Assembly (NCBI GenBank): GCA_945928585.1
Contig: CAMENQ010000148.1
Location: forward strand, 1 to 6,269
DNA from: an uncultured Roseburia sp.
GTDB lineage: Bacteria > Bacillota > Clostridia > Lachnospirales > Lachnospiraceae
Reading direction: 5' to 3'
DNA: 6,269 bases
In this document: one piece after another, positions 1 to 6,269 of the stretch
Layout of the letters: every line of letters starts with the position of its first letter
Position numbering within the stretch: position 1 is the stretch's first letter
Notes under the pieces: model-generated
What the model was told of the DNA's origin: nothing
Seen by the model: the letters and a program-made list of their open reading frames with translations, nothing else
Databases searched by the model: none
Position numbers and translations under genes: made by a program

Positions 1-624
1 TTCATTAAGTATAATATTATACTCTTTTTCTATATCTGTTTTTATGGGAGTTCTGTAAATTCTTTCACTTTCTATCCTTAATACACCAAGCTCCTCAAGC
101 TCTTTTATTGTTTTTGCAGTAACATTAAGCTTTTCCGTAACAAGTTTATATGAAAGCTTTTTATTTAAAATAAGCTCGTTAAGAAGACGCAGCCTTGCTA
201 CGGCATGTTTTTTTGTAAAGCTTTCTATATATTCTTCCTGTTTTTTTTCGTCTATATTTAATATAAGGGTTTTCTTTTCAATGGATTTTGTCTGAACCTT
301 TACCGGAATAACTGTTTTTAATGACTGATTCATGGTAGAACCGTAATTTTCTTTTATAAACCATGCCAGTTTTATAAGTGTACTTTCAATAGGAACACTT
401 TTATCTACCGTATCAATAATATATTTCATTTTAGCTGTGTCATATTCAGCATTTTGTGTTACCTCTATAACATAGCCTGTTATTTTTCTGTTTCCCTTCC
501 CAAAAGGTATATATACCAAAACACCGGCATGGATTTTTGCCTCCATACCGGCCGGTATAATATACTGAAATGTTTTATCAAGTTTTTCATGTGAAATATC
601 CACTATAATGTTTGCAAATAACAA
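1..624 (-). CDS. priA: Primosomal protein N' (PriA helicase), N-terminal part, cut by the window edge
   Basis: PriA is the 3'-to-5' helicase that recognises stalled or repaired forks and reloads the replisome. Only the first 208 codons are here; the frame runs open off the left edge. The product begins (M)LFANIIVDISHEKLDKTF, then has a VYIPFGKGNRKITGYV stretch at about residues 37-52. This matches the small beta-barrel that binds the 3' end of the leading strand in PriA (about residues 1-105). Residues 120-200 are charged and helical, with KKLSYKLVTEKLNVTAKTIK, as expected for the winged-helix domain. The last visible residues, ILNE, fall where the helicase core normally starts, so the Walker motifs and zinc-binding cysteines lie outside the window. 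The start is TTG at 624-622: an in-frame TAA at 642-640 leaves no ATG or GTG, and the PriA-like sequence begins right there. A GGGG at 635-632 gives a modest ribosome site. It follows fhs by 20 bases. Identity is firm from family knowledge; the start is an inference. Confidence 0.9.
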   Translation of the reverse strand, partial: MLFANIIVDISHEKLDKTFQYIIPAGMEAKIHAGVLVYIPFGKGNRKITGYVIEVTQNAEYDTAKMKYIIDTVDKSVPIESTLIKLAWFIKENYGSTMNQSLKTVIPVKVQTKSIEKKTLILNIDEKKQEEYIESFTKKHAVARLRLLNELILNKKLSYKLVTEKLNVTAKTIKELEELGVLRIESERIYRTPIKTDIEKEYNIILNE

Positions 625-631
625 TTCAATA

Positions 632-635
632 CCCC
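632..635 (-). promoter_or_regulatory. Weak ribosome binding site that supports the priA TTG start
   Basis: On the minus strand GGGG (635-632) lies seven bases before the TTG at 624-622. It is the only purine-rich G run in the 20-base gap after fhs. The match to the anti-Shine-Dalgarno sequence is weak. With a TTG start, this suggests low initiation, in keeping with the few PriA copies that cells usually hold (inference). Confidence 0.5.
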
Positions 636-644
636 ATTTTTATT

Positions 645-2315
645 TTAAAATAATCCTGTTATTACTCCGTCGCTGTTTACATCTATTCCGTTTGCAGCCG
701 GTACCTTAGGCAGTCCCGGCATAGTCATAATTGAGCCTGTAACTGCTACTACAAAGCCTGCGCCTGCATTGAGATATACCTCTCTTATATTTATATCAAA
801 GCCTGTCGGTCTTCCAAGCTTCGTCTGGTCATCTGTAAATGAATACTGTGTCTTTGCCATACATACAGGAAGATTTCCGTATCCCATAGCTGTAATGTTT
901 TTAAGGGCCTTAGCTGCTGCAGGAGCATATACTACCTTGTCTGCGCCATATATTTTTGTGGCAATGGTTTCTATCTTATCCTCCAGTGACATCTCATCAG
1001 GATAAAGCACCTTAAATTCACTTGGTTTGTTTTCAAGTGTTTCAAGCACTTTATTTGCCAGCGCAATGCCGCCTTCACCGCCCTTTTCCCAAACCTCGGA
1101 AAGCGCAAACTCACAGCCTCTCTCCTCACAGAAATTCTTTACAAATTCATTTTCTGCAGGACTGTCAGTTACAAATGAATTTAATGTCACTACTACAGGC
1201 ACTCCGTACTGCTGAAGATTTTCAATATGCTTTTCAAGATTTGCTATACCCTTCTTTAAGGCATCAAGGTTTTCATTGTTAAGCTCAGCCTTAGGAACTC
1301 CTCCATTATACTTTAATGCTCTTATGGTAGCTACTAAAACTACTGCATCCGGCTTAAGTCCTGCCATTCTGCACTTTATGTCAAAGAACTTCTCTGCTCC
1401 AAGGTCTGCTCCGAAGCCTGCCTCAGTAATAACATAATCAGCCATTTTAAGTGCTGTCTTTGTTGCTCTGACTGAATTACAGCCATGTGCTATATTTGCA
1501 AATGGTCCGCCGTGTACAAGTGCCGGTGTATGCTCAAGTGTCTGAATAACATTTGGCTTTATGGCATCCTTTAAAAGTGCCGCCATTGCTCCAACTGCCT
1601 TTAAATCTCCTGCCGTTACAGGCTCTCCGTCAAAATTATATGCTACTATAATCTTTGAAAGTCTGTCCTTTAAATCATCCATATCATTTGCAAGGCAAAG
1701 AATCGCCATAATTTCAGAAGCAACCGTAATTACAAAATGATCTTCTCTTACTACTCCGTCCATTTTGTTTCCTAAGCCTACTACGATATTTCTAAGGACT
1801 CTGTCGTTCATATCAAGACATCTTTTCCAAAGTATCTGTCTTGTATCTATTCTAAGTTCATTTCCCTGCTGGATATGATTGTCCAAAAGTGCTGCAAGAA
1901 GATTATTTGCAGAAGTAATGGCATGAAAATCACCTGTAAAATGAAGATTTAAGTCTTCCATAGGCACTACCTGTGCATAACCGCCGCCTGCTGCTCCGCC
2001 CTTTATGCCGAAGCATGGACCAAGTGACGGCTCTCTTAAGGCAATGATGGCTTTTTTGTTAAGCTTGCCGAATGCCTGTCCAAGACCGACGCTTGTAGTT
2101 GTCTTTCCCTCTCCTGCCGGAGTAGGGTTAATGGCTGTAACTAAAATAAGCTTTCCGTCTTTATTATCCTTAATTTTTTCATAAAACTCATCAGCTATCT
2201 TTGCCTTGTATTTTCCATAAAATTCAAGGTCATCCTCTGTCATCCCTATGCCTGCTGCTACCTCCTTAATAGGTAACATTTCCGCTTCCTGTGCTATCTG
2301 AATATCTGTTTTCAT
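645..2315 (-). CDS. fhs: Formate--tetrahydrofolate ligase (10-formyl-THF synthetase)
   Basis: This cytoplasmic enzyme joins formate to tetrahydrofolate at the cost of ATP, giving 10-formyl-THF for purine and formyl-methionyl-tRNA synthesis. In acetogens it is also a step of the Wood-Ljungdahl methyl branch. The 556-residue product has the usual family length and looks intact. A P-loop-like TPAGEGKTT is at residues 65-73. The two family signatures are both present: [11 protein letters not shown] at 103-113 and [12 protein letters not shown] at 328-339. The C-terminal region keeps [13 protein letters not shown] and a [20 protein letters not shown] stretch typical of the family. The ATG at 2315-2313 lies five bases after the ftsK stop. 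Its Shine-Dalgarno (AAAGGA at 2334-2329, or GGAA at 2327-2324) lies inside the last ftsK codons, so translation may be coupled. No folD, fchA or metF lies in the window, so the folate pathway context cannot be judged. Identification is very secure. Confidence 0.98.
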   Translation of the reverse strand: MKTDIQIAQEAEMLPIKEVAAGIGMTEDDLEFYGKYKAKIADEFYEKIKDNKDGKLILVTAINPTPAGEGKTTTSVGLGQAFGKLNKKAIIALREPSLGPCFGIKGGAAGGGYAQVVPMEDLNLHFTGDFHAITSANNLLAALLDNHIQQGNELRIDTRQILWKRCLDMNDRVLRNIVVGLGNKMDGVVREDHFVITVASEIMAILCLANDMDDLKDRLSKIIVAYNFDGEPVTAGDLKAVGAMAALLKDAIKPNVIQTLEHTPALVHGGPFANIAHGCNSVRATKTALKMADYVITEAGFGADLGAEKFFDIKCRMAGLKPDAVVLVATIRALKYNGGVPKAELNNENLDALKKGIANLEKHIENLQQYGVPVVVTLNSFVTDSPAENEFVKNFCEERGCEFALSEVWEKGGEGGIALANKVLETLENKPSEFKVLYPDEMSLEDKIETIATKIYGADKVVYAPAAAKALKNITAMGYGNLPVCMAKTQYSFTDDQTKLGRPTGFDINIREVYLNAGAGFVVAVTGSIMTMPGLPKVPAANGIDVNSDGVITGLF

Positions 2316-2320
2316 ATTTT

Positions 2321-5179
2321 TTATTCCATCCTTTCTTCATTTTTTATAAGTGACTGTTCAAAATCCTCAATGGTCATAAGCACCTTTCTCGGCTTTGTGC
2401 CTTCTTCTGCACCTATAACCCCTGCTGCTTCCATCTGCTCTATGATACGTGATGCCCTGTTAAAGCCTATATGGAACATTCTCTGTATCATACTTACGGA
2501 AGCCTTTTGCTTTTCTATGCAAAATCTGACAGCCTCAGTAAAATACTCATCATTTCCGTCTCCGTCTGAAGAATCACCATCTGATGAATCTGATACTGCC
2601 TGACTGTTTACAAAGCTTGATATACTTTCGTCATAGTCATAGCTTCCCGCCTGCTCTTTCCAGAAGTTTACTACTCTCTGTACCTCCTCATCAGAAACAA
2701 ATGCACCCTGCAGTCTTACAGGCTTTACATAGCCTGACGGATAAAACAGCATATCTCCGTTGCCAAGAAGCTTTTCAGCCCCCACACTGTCTATGACTGT
2801 TCTTGAGTCCACGCCTGACGATACGCTGAGTGCCACTCTTGACGGTATATTTGCTTTTATCAGACCTGTAACTACATCTACGGAAGGACGCTGCGTAGCT
2901 ATAATAAGGTGTATGCCTGCTGCTCTGGCAAGCTGTGCCAGACGGCATATTGACTCCTCAACTTCCTTAGCCGCCACCATCATAAGGTCTGCAAGCTCGT
3001 CAATTACTATAACTATCTGAGGAAGCTTATCCTCCATATTTGACATTTTTTCATTATAACCCTTTAAATCTCTTACATTCAAATCGGCAAATTTTTTATA
3101 TCGTTCCGACATTTCATTTACTGCCCATTTTAATGTATTTGACGCAAGTCTTGGATCTGTGACAACCGGTTGCAAAAGATGTGGTATGCCGTTATAAACG
3201 CCAAATTCCACTACCTTCGGGTCTACAATAATAAGTCTTACCTCATCGGGAGTAGCCCTGAACAATATACTCTGTATAATGGAATTTGTAAATACAGACT
3301 TTCCTGAGCCTGTAGTACCTGCAACAAGCATATGAGGCATCTTGGCTATATCTCCTACCACCACATTTCCTGCTATGTCCATACCTGCCGCAAAGGCTAT
3401 CTTTGATTTATTATTTCTAAGTTCCGGTGACTCTATTAAATCCCTTATAAGCACTGATTCTCTCTGCTTATTCGGAACCTCAATGCCTATGGTGGATTTT
3501 CCCGGTATAGGCTCTATACGGATATCCGTAGCTGCCATATTAAGCTTTATGTCATCTGCCAGTGCCGTAATCTTACTGAGTCTTGTTCCTATTTCGGGCT
3601 GTACCTCATATCGTGTAACTGACGGTCCTTTGTGATATTCTGTCACATCTACATTTACGCCAAAGTTCTTTAATATACCTTTTAAAAGAGCTGCCGTTTC
3701 CCTAAGCTCTTTTTCATTTACTGCCGTTGCACCTCTGCCTTTATTAAGCAGTGTGGTTTTAGGAAGAACATACTCTTTCTTCTTCGGCACAGCCGTACGG
3801 CTGCTTTGTACCGCTGATGACATACCGGCTGAACCACTGTTTTGCATCTGTTCAGGTGTTTTGTCTGCCATATTTCCCTGTGGAGATGATACTTTTTCTA
3901 AAGAACTGTTTTTCACCAAAGATGTTGTTCCTGTGCCATACATAGGTCTGTTCATTACAGCCTTTGCACTTTTTCTTACATCTATACGCTCTTTTGGTTT
4001 AAAAAAGCCTTCCTCGTCCTCCTGCGGCGGTTCATATAAATCTTCTGAGCTTATTCTGCTGTTATATGACTGTCCATATGTGCTTTCTATACCTGTACTT
4101 ACGTTATACTGTCCATGGGTGCTTTCTATGCCTGTACTTCCACTATACTGTCCATGGATGCTTTCCACACCTGTACTTCCACTATACTGTCCATGGGTGT
4201 TTTCTGCACCATTTGCATTATACTGTCTGTATGAACTTTCTGTATCTGCATTTACATTATAACTTCCGTATCCGGTATCCGTATTTTCATTATTGTCATC
4301 TGTGTCATCCGTCATTTCAGATAAATCTACTTTTCCTCTGTATACACTTGTATTTTCAGGTATTTCACCTGTAATCTCATGTATATCCTCGTCCTGTATA
4401 TGAGGATTTTCTATTTTTGACAGATTTACTCCTCTTACCTTTTTATTTATTCGCTTATTTTTCTGATAGTTCTTTTCCCTGCTGTAATTTTCAGCACTTT
4501 CTTTTATTCTGTTTACATCCTTTTTTGCTGATTTGTATATCTTTTTACTGCCTGTTTTTACTCCGCCAATAAATGATTTTTCTGTTATAACTATAAGACA
4601 TACTATAATCAATATAAGCAAAATAATGTATGTACCTATCATTCCTACTATATTACACAATGTGTCTGATATAAGACTTCCAAAAAAGCCTCCGCCAATC
4701 TTTTCACTTCCGCATTTTGTGTAATAATAACCTGCATTATGACCTTCATATCCTATAAAAATAAGATGTATAACCGAAATCAGCAGAAACAAAAGAATTA
4801 CACCGGCTGTAAACTTTATAACTGCATTTCTGTTGTTTTTATTAGATATTATAAAAGCCAGACCTAAAAAACCTATAATCGGAAGTATATATCCTATCCA
4901 TCCGAAACATCCGAATATAAAGTATCCTATATAATCACCAAGAGGTGACAAAAATCCCAGACAGCTAAGTTCTAAAAGTGCTGTTACCGCCAGTGCTATC
5001 AACAGCATAATTTCATTTTTAAGCTTGATTTCTTTTTCTGTAGGAACATACTTCTGTACCGGCTCTGAGGCCGCCGGATTCTTTGCCTTTTTAATATTTT
5101 TTTCACTCCCGGCTGTCGGTTTGGACTGTTTTCTTCCTTTAGTCTGCTTTTTTCCCGTACTCTTTTTAGTATTAGCCAA
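2321..5179 (-). CDS. ftsK: FtsK/SpoIIIE-family DNA translocase with a repeat-bearing linker
   Basis: A membrane-anchored, ATP-driven double-strand DNA pump that clears chromosome ends from the division septum, or moves DNA into the forespore in spore formers. The N terminus is a lysine-rich tail (residues 1-55). About four membrane segments follow (roughly 56-77, 83-111, 122-143, 176-198), then a long hydrophilic linker (about 200-470). The motor has Walker A GTTGSGKS at 621-628, Walker [13 protein letters not shown] at 722-733 (D727, E728) and the conserved [15 protein letters not shown] at 758-772. An acidic serine/aspartate/glycine stretch (863-878) leads to the gamma winged helix at about 878-937 ([11 protein letters not shown]), which reads the orienting DNA motif. 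At 952 residues it is longer than B. subtilis SpoIIIE (a little under 800); much of the excess is linker holding five 13-residue repeats. The start is TTG at 5179-5177, chosen for the perfect AAGGAGG eight bases upstream. It follows uppP by 34 bases. FtsK and SpoIIIE roles cannot be separated from sequence alone. Confidence 0.95.
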   Translation of the reverse strand: MANTKKSTGKKQTKGRKQSKPTAGSEKNIKKAKNPAASEPVQKYVPTEKEIKLKNEIMLLIALAVTALLELSCLGFLSPLGDYIGYFIFGCFGWIGYILPIIGFLGLAFIISNKNNRNAVIKFTAGVILLFLLISVIHLIFIGYEGHNAGYYYTKCGSEKIGGGFFGSLISDTLCNIVGMIGTYIILLILIIVCLIVITEKSFIGGVKTGSKKIYKSAKKDVNRIKESAENYSREKNYQKNKRINKKVRGVNLSKIENPHIQDEDIHEITGEIPENTSVYRGKVDLSEMTDDTDDNNENTDTGYGSYNVNADTESSYRQYNANGAENTHGQYSGSTGVESIHGQYSGSTGIESTHGQYNVSTGIESTYGQSYNSRISSEDLYEPPQEDEEGFFKPKERIDVRKSAKAVMNRPMYGTGTTSLVKNSSLEKVSSPQGNMADKTPEQMQNSGSAGMSSAVQSSRTAVPKKKEYVLPKTTLLNKGRGATAVNEKELRETAALLKGILKNFGVNVDVTEYHKGPSVTRYEVQPEIGTRLSKITALADDIKLNMAATDIRIEPIPGKSTIGIEVPNKQRESVLIRDLIESPELRNNKSKIAFAAGMDIAGNVVVGDIAKMPHMLVAGTTGSGKSVFTNSIIQSILFRATPDEVRLIIVDPKVVEFGVYNGIPHLLQPVVTDPRLASNTLKWAVNEMSERYKKFADLNVRDLKGYNEKMSNMEDKLPQIVIVIDELADLMMVAAKEVEESICRLAQLARAAGIHLIIATQRPSVDVVTGLIKANIPSRVALSVSSGVDSRTVIDSVGAEKLLGNGDMLFYPSGYVKPVRLQGAFVSDEEVQRVVNFWKEQAGSYDYDESISSFVNSQAVSDSSDGDSSDGDGNDEYFTEAVRFCIEKQKASVSMIQRMFHIGFNRASRIIEQMEAAGVIGAEEGTKPRKVLMTIEDFEQSLIKNEERME
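4069..4260 (-). repeat. Five tandem 39-bp (13-codon) repeats inside the ftsK linker
   Basis: Five head-to-tail units occupy 4069-4107, 4108-4146, 4147-4185, 4186-4221 and 4222-4260. Four are 39 bp and one is 36 bp, so the reading frame is kept throughout. The middle units are nearly identical in DNA; the outer ones have drifted. The encoded units include [26 protein letters not shown] and [13 protein letters not shown], with [12 protein letters not shown] and [13 protein letters not shown] as older copies (protein residues about 307-371). The composition (Tyr, Asn, Ser, Gly, Thr, Gln) points to a disordered spacer rather than a folded domain. Long forward frames seen over this stretch are only a by-product of the repeats. 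Confidence 0.93.
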
Positions 5180-5187
5180 CCTTACTT

Positions 5188-5194
5188 CCTCCTT
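5188..5194 (-). promoter_or_regulatory. Strong Shine-Dalgarno site that fixes the ftsK TTG start
   Basis: AAGGAGG on the minus strand (5194-5188) is a full match to the Firmicutes ribosome site and is eight bases before the TTG at 5179-5177. It lies in the 34-base gap after uppP, with no competing ATG in that gap. The strong site probably offsets the weaker start codon. Confidence 0.85.
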
Positions 5195-5213
5195 GAGCTT
5201 ATTTTTATTTATT

Positions 5214-6104
5214 TTAACCCTTTACAAAAAATGTAATGATGGCTGCAATTCCTACAACAAAGCAATAATATGCAAAATATTTAAACTTCTGCTTTCTTAC
5301 TATATTAAGCATAGTCTTAATACAGATATAACCTACTACAGCTGCCACAAGCATACCTACTATATAGGATGCAATATCTCCTCCTGAATTGCTCTCTGTT
5401 GCCAAATCTGGTACCTGAAGCACTGCCGCACCTAATATAACAGGTATCGACATAATAAATGAATATTTAACTGCAAAAGTCTTGTCAATCTTACTTACAA
5501 GACATGCTACAATAGTGGTTCCTGAACGTGATATTCCCGGAAGTGTAGCCAATCCCTGACATACACCTATACCGAAAGCATTTTTAAACGATACATTTGT
5601 GGAATCCTTATCTCCTGCCGGTGTATTGTCTGCAATAAGCAGCAGAACTCCTGTTATAAGAAGACATATGCCCGGTATAATAAGTGCCGTCGACGCATTT
5701 TCTATTATATCATCAAATACAATACCCATAATACCTGTAGGTATTGTAGTTACAAGTATAAGCATTACAAAACGTCTGTATGGTGTGCTTATCACCTTTA
5801 TATATTTTGTTTTCTTCTCAGTCAGAAGCTTTCTCTTTGAAAAGTTCTTAAACCAGATAGCTATATTTTTACATACATCCACTATGATTCCTACAGCATT
5901 GACAATAAGCTCCCAGATATCCTTGTGAAATGCAACAAATACAGCAATAAGCGTTCCTACGTGAAGAAGCACGTCAAATGCTATGCCCACATCCTTCATA
6001 CCGAATAACTGCTTAAATATGGCTAAGTGTCCTGAACTGCTTACCGGTAAAAACTCTGTAAGTCCCTGTATTAATCCCATTAGTATTGACTCAAAAAAAC
6101 TCAT
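5214..6104 (-). CDS. uppP: Undecaprenyl-diphosphatase (UppP/BacA family)
   Basis: An integral membrane enzyme that removes a phosphate from undecaprenyl diphosphate, recycling the lipid carrier for peptidoglycan and other wall polymers; extra copies give bacitracin resistance in known cases. Counting from the ATG at 6104, the product has 296 residues, slightly longer than the usual 265-280. Both family motifs are present. The first is QGLTEFLPVSSSGH, with the [E/Q]xxxE pair Q13 and E17, the serines at 22-24 and H26. The second is PGISRSGTT at 189-197, with catalytic R193. Several hydrophobic stretches fit a polytopic protein. A basic insert (about residues 86-110, KNFSKRKLLTEKKTKY) accounts for the extra length. 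The start at 6104 is preferred to the in-frame ATG at 6116 because GGGAGG (6114-6109) lies between them and nothing like a ribosome site precedes 6116. It is the first gene of the apparent operon. Confidence 0.95.
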   Translation of the reverse strand: MSFFESILMGLIQGLTEFLPVSSSGHLAIFKQLFGMKDVGIAFDVLLHVGTLIAVFVAFHKDIWELIVNAVGIIVDVCKNIAIWFKNFSKRKLLTEKKTKYIKVISTPYRRFVMLILVTTIPTGIMGIVFDDIIENASTALIIPGICLLITGVLLLIADNTPAGDKDSTNVSFKNAFGIGVCQGLATLPGISRSGTTIVACLVSKIDKTFAVKYSFIMSIPVILGAAVLQVPDLATESNSGGDIASYIVGMLVAAVVGYICIKTMLNIVRKQKFKYFAYYCFVVGIAAIITFFVKG

Positions 6105-6108
6105 ATTG

Positions 6109-6114
6109 CCTCCC
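6109..6114 (-). promoter_or_regulatory. Ribosome binding site that decides the uppP start
   Basis: GGGAGG on the minus strand (6114-6109) stands four bases before the ATG at 6104-6102. The spacing is short but workable. Because this site overlaps the codons that would follow the upstream ATG at 6116, it argues for starting at 6104, which also begins the protein at MSFFESI as in other UppP proteins. Confidence 0.75.
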
Positions 6115-6138
6115 ATTATTTTTATTCATATAGATTCT

Positions 6139-6167
6139 ATTTTACTATCTTTTTATCTTTAATTCAA
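6139..6167 (-). promoter_or_regulatory. Predicted sigma-A promoter for uppP and the genes after it
   Basis: On the minus strand TTGAAT (6167-6162) and TAAAAT (6144-6139) are 17 bases apart, the best spacing for a housekeeping promoter. They match the -35 and -10 consensus at four and five of six positions. Transcription would start near 6132, giving a leader of about 28 bases before the uppP ATG. No other convincing promoter was seen between the four genes, so this one may drive all of them. The region is very AT-rich, so a chance match is possible. Confidence 0.6.
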
Positions 6168-6178
6168 GTAGGAAAATC

Positions 6179-6213
6179 ATCTTAATAAATCTTAATAAAT
6201 CTTAATAAATCTT
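6179..6213 (-). repeat. Three and a half copies of a 10-bp direct repeat upstream of the uppP promoter
   Basis: On the minus strand AAGATTTATT is repeated exactly three times (6213-6184) and followed by a partial AAGAT (6183-6179). The array ends 11 bases before the -35 box. The 10-bp step is close to one helical turn, so each copy would present the same face of the DNA. It could act as an UP-like element, a bent DNA region or a set of operator half sites, or be simple replication slippage. The repeat is plain in the sequence; the function is inference. Confidence 0.85.
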
Positions 6214-6228
6214 GTAGTAACAATTTTA

Positions 6229-6269
6229 CCTGTCTGAGGAACAGGCTTCCGGTGGAGGTGGCAGCTGCG
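6229..6269. other. Unassigned GC-rich end of the window with a small hairpin
   Basis: The last 41 bases are about 66% G+C, in sharp contrast to the AT-rich promoter region beside them. CCTGT (6229-6233) pairs with ACAGG (6241-6245) around a seven-base loop, and an 8-bp palindrome GCAGCTGC is at 6261-6268. On the minus strand one frame reads QLPPPPEACSSDR and then stops at 6228-6226, which could be the tail of an upstream gene. A structured RNA is another option. Too little is visible to choose. Confidence 0.35.

Larger units (their letters stand above)
1..6132 (-). other. Probable operon uppP-ftsK-fhs-priA
   Basis: The four genes share a strand and are separated by 34, 5 and 20 bases. No hairpin followed by a T run lies in any gap, and the only good promoter is upstream of uppP. 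The ribosome site of fhs lies within the end of ftsK, which ties those two most tightly. Co-transcription is inferred from spacing only; internal promoters within the long ftsK gene cannot be excluded, and the operon continues past the left edge. Confidence 0.7.

Noticed and set aside
626..637. Three-codon frame (ATG GGG TAT TGA) just before the priA TTG
   Set aside because: Could be read as a tiny leader peptide, but it has no ribosome site of its own and such a short frame is expected by chance.
769..1282. Forward-strand open frames opposite fhs
   Set aside because: They lie wholly inside a strongly conserved gene on the other strand and have no recognisable protein features.
3753..4374. 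Two long forward-strand open frames over the ftsK linker
   Set aside because: They arise because the tandem repeats on the minus strand keep other frames open; their products are repetitive, with no known domain, and no good ribosome site was seen.
5025..5387. Forward frame of 120 codons across the uppP-ftsK junction, with hydrophobic residues
   Set aside because: The hydrophobic look comes from the complement of lysine-rich and membrane codons; it overlaps two firm genes.
5731..5746. Small inverted repeat ATACC/GGTAT inside uppP
   Set aside because: Short stem within conserved coding sequence; expected by chance in AT-rich DNA.
6229..6245. Hairpin as a transcription terminator for an upstream gene
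   Set aside because: The stem has only five pairs and no T run follows on either strand.
6252..6269. T-box-like or SAM-riboswitch-like GGTGGAGGTGG sequence at the right edge
   Set aside because: The resemblance is partial, other conserved blocks are missing, and the match to the T-box core needs insertions.

Overview
The window reads as AT-rich Firmicutes DNA, most likely from a Clostridia (Lachnospiraceae-like) bacterium. The grounds are strong purine Shine-Dalgarno sites, TTG starts, heavy ATA/AAA/TTT codon use, and the style of the FtsK/SpoIIIE and formate-tetrahydrofolate ligase proteins. The taxonomic call is an inference from protein style; no rRNA or other marker is present.

All four recognisable genes lie on the minus strand and are transcribed from right to left. 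First is uppP (undecaprenyl-diphosphatase, 6104 to 5214), then ftsK/spoIIIE (membrane-anchored DNA translocase, 5179 to 2321), fhs (formate--tetrahydrofolate ligase, 2315 to 645) and the first 208 codons of priA (primosomal helicase, from 624 off the left edge). The gaps between them are 34, 5 and 20 bases. None holds a terminator or a convincing promoter, so the layout fits one operon. A good sigma-A-type promoter (TTGAAT, 17 bases, TAAAAT) sits just before uppP. Directly upstream of it is a 10-bp sequence repeated three and a half times.

The gene set mixes cell-wall lipid-carrier recycling (UppP), chromosome segregation at the septum (FtsK/SpoIIIE), one-carbon supply for purine and other synthesis (Fhs) and replication restart (PriA). 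All are housekeeping functions of growing, dividing cells. The link between them is probably shared growth-related expression rather than a single machine.

The right-hand 150 bases hold the promoter region and then a short GC-rich end (about 6229-6269) that I cannot assign. I saw no mobile element, CRISPR array, tRNA, rRNA or defence system. The main unusual points are the 13-residue tandem repeats in the FtsK linker, the phased decamer repeats before the promoter, the position of fhs in this operon, and the two TTG starts. I found no clear new biological system here.
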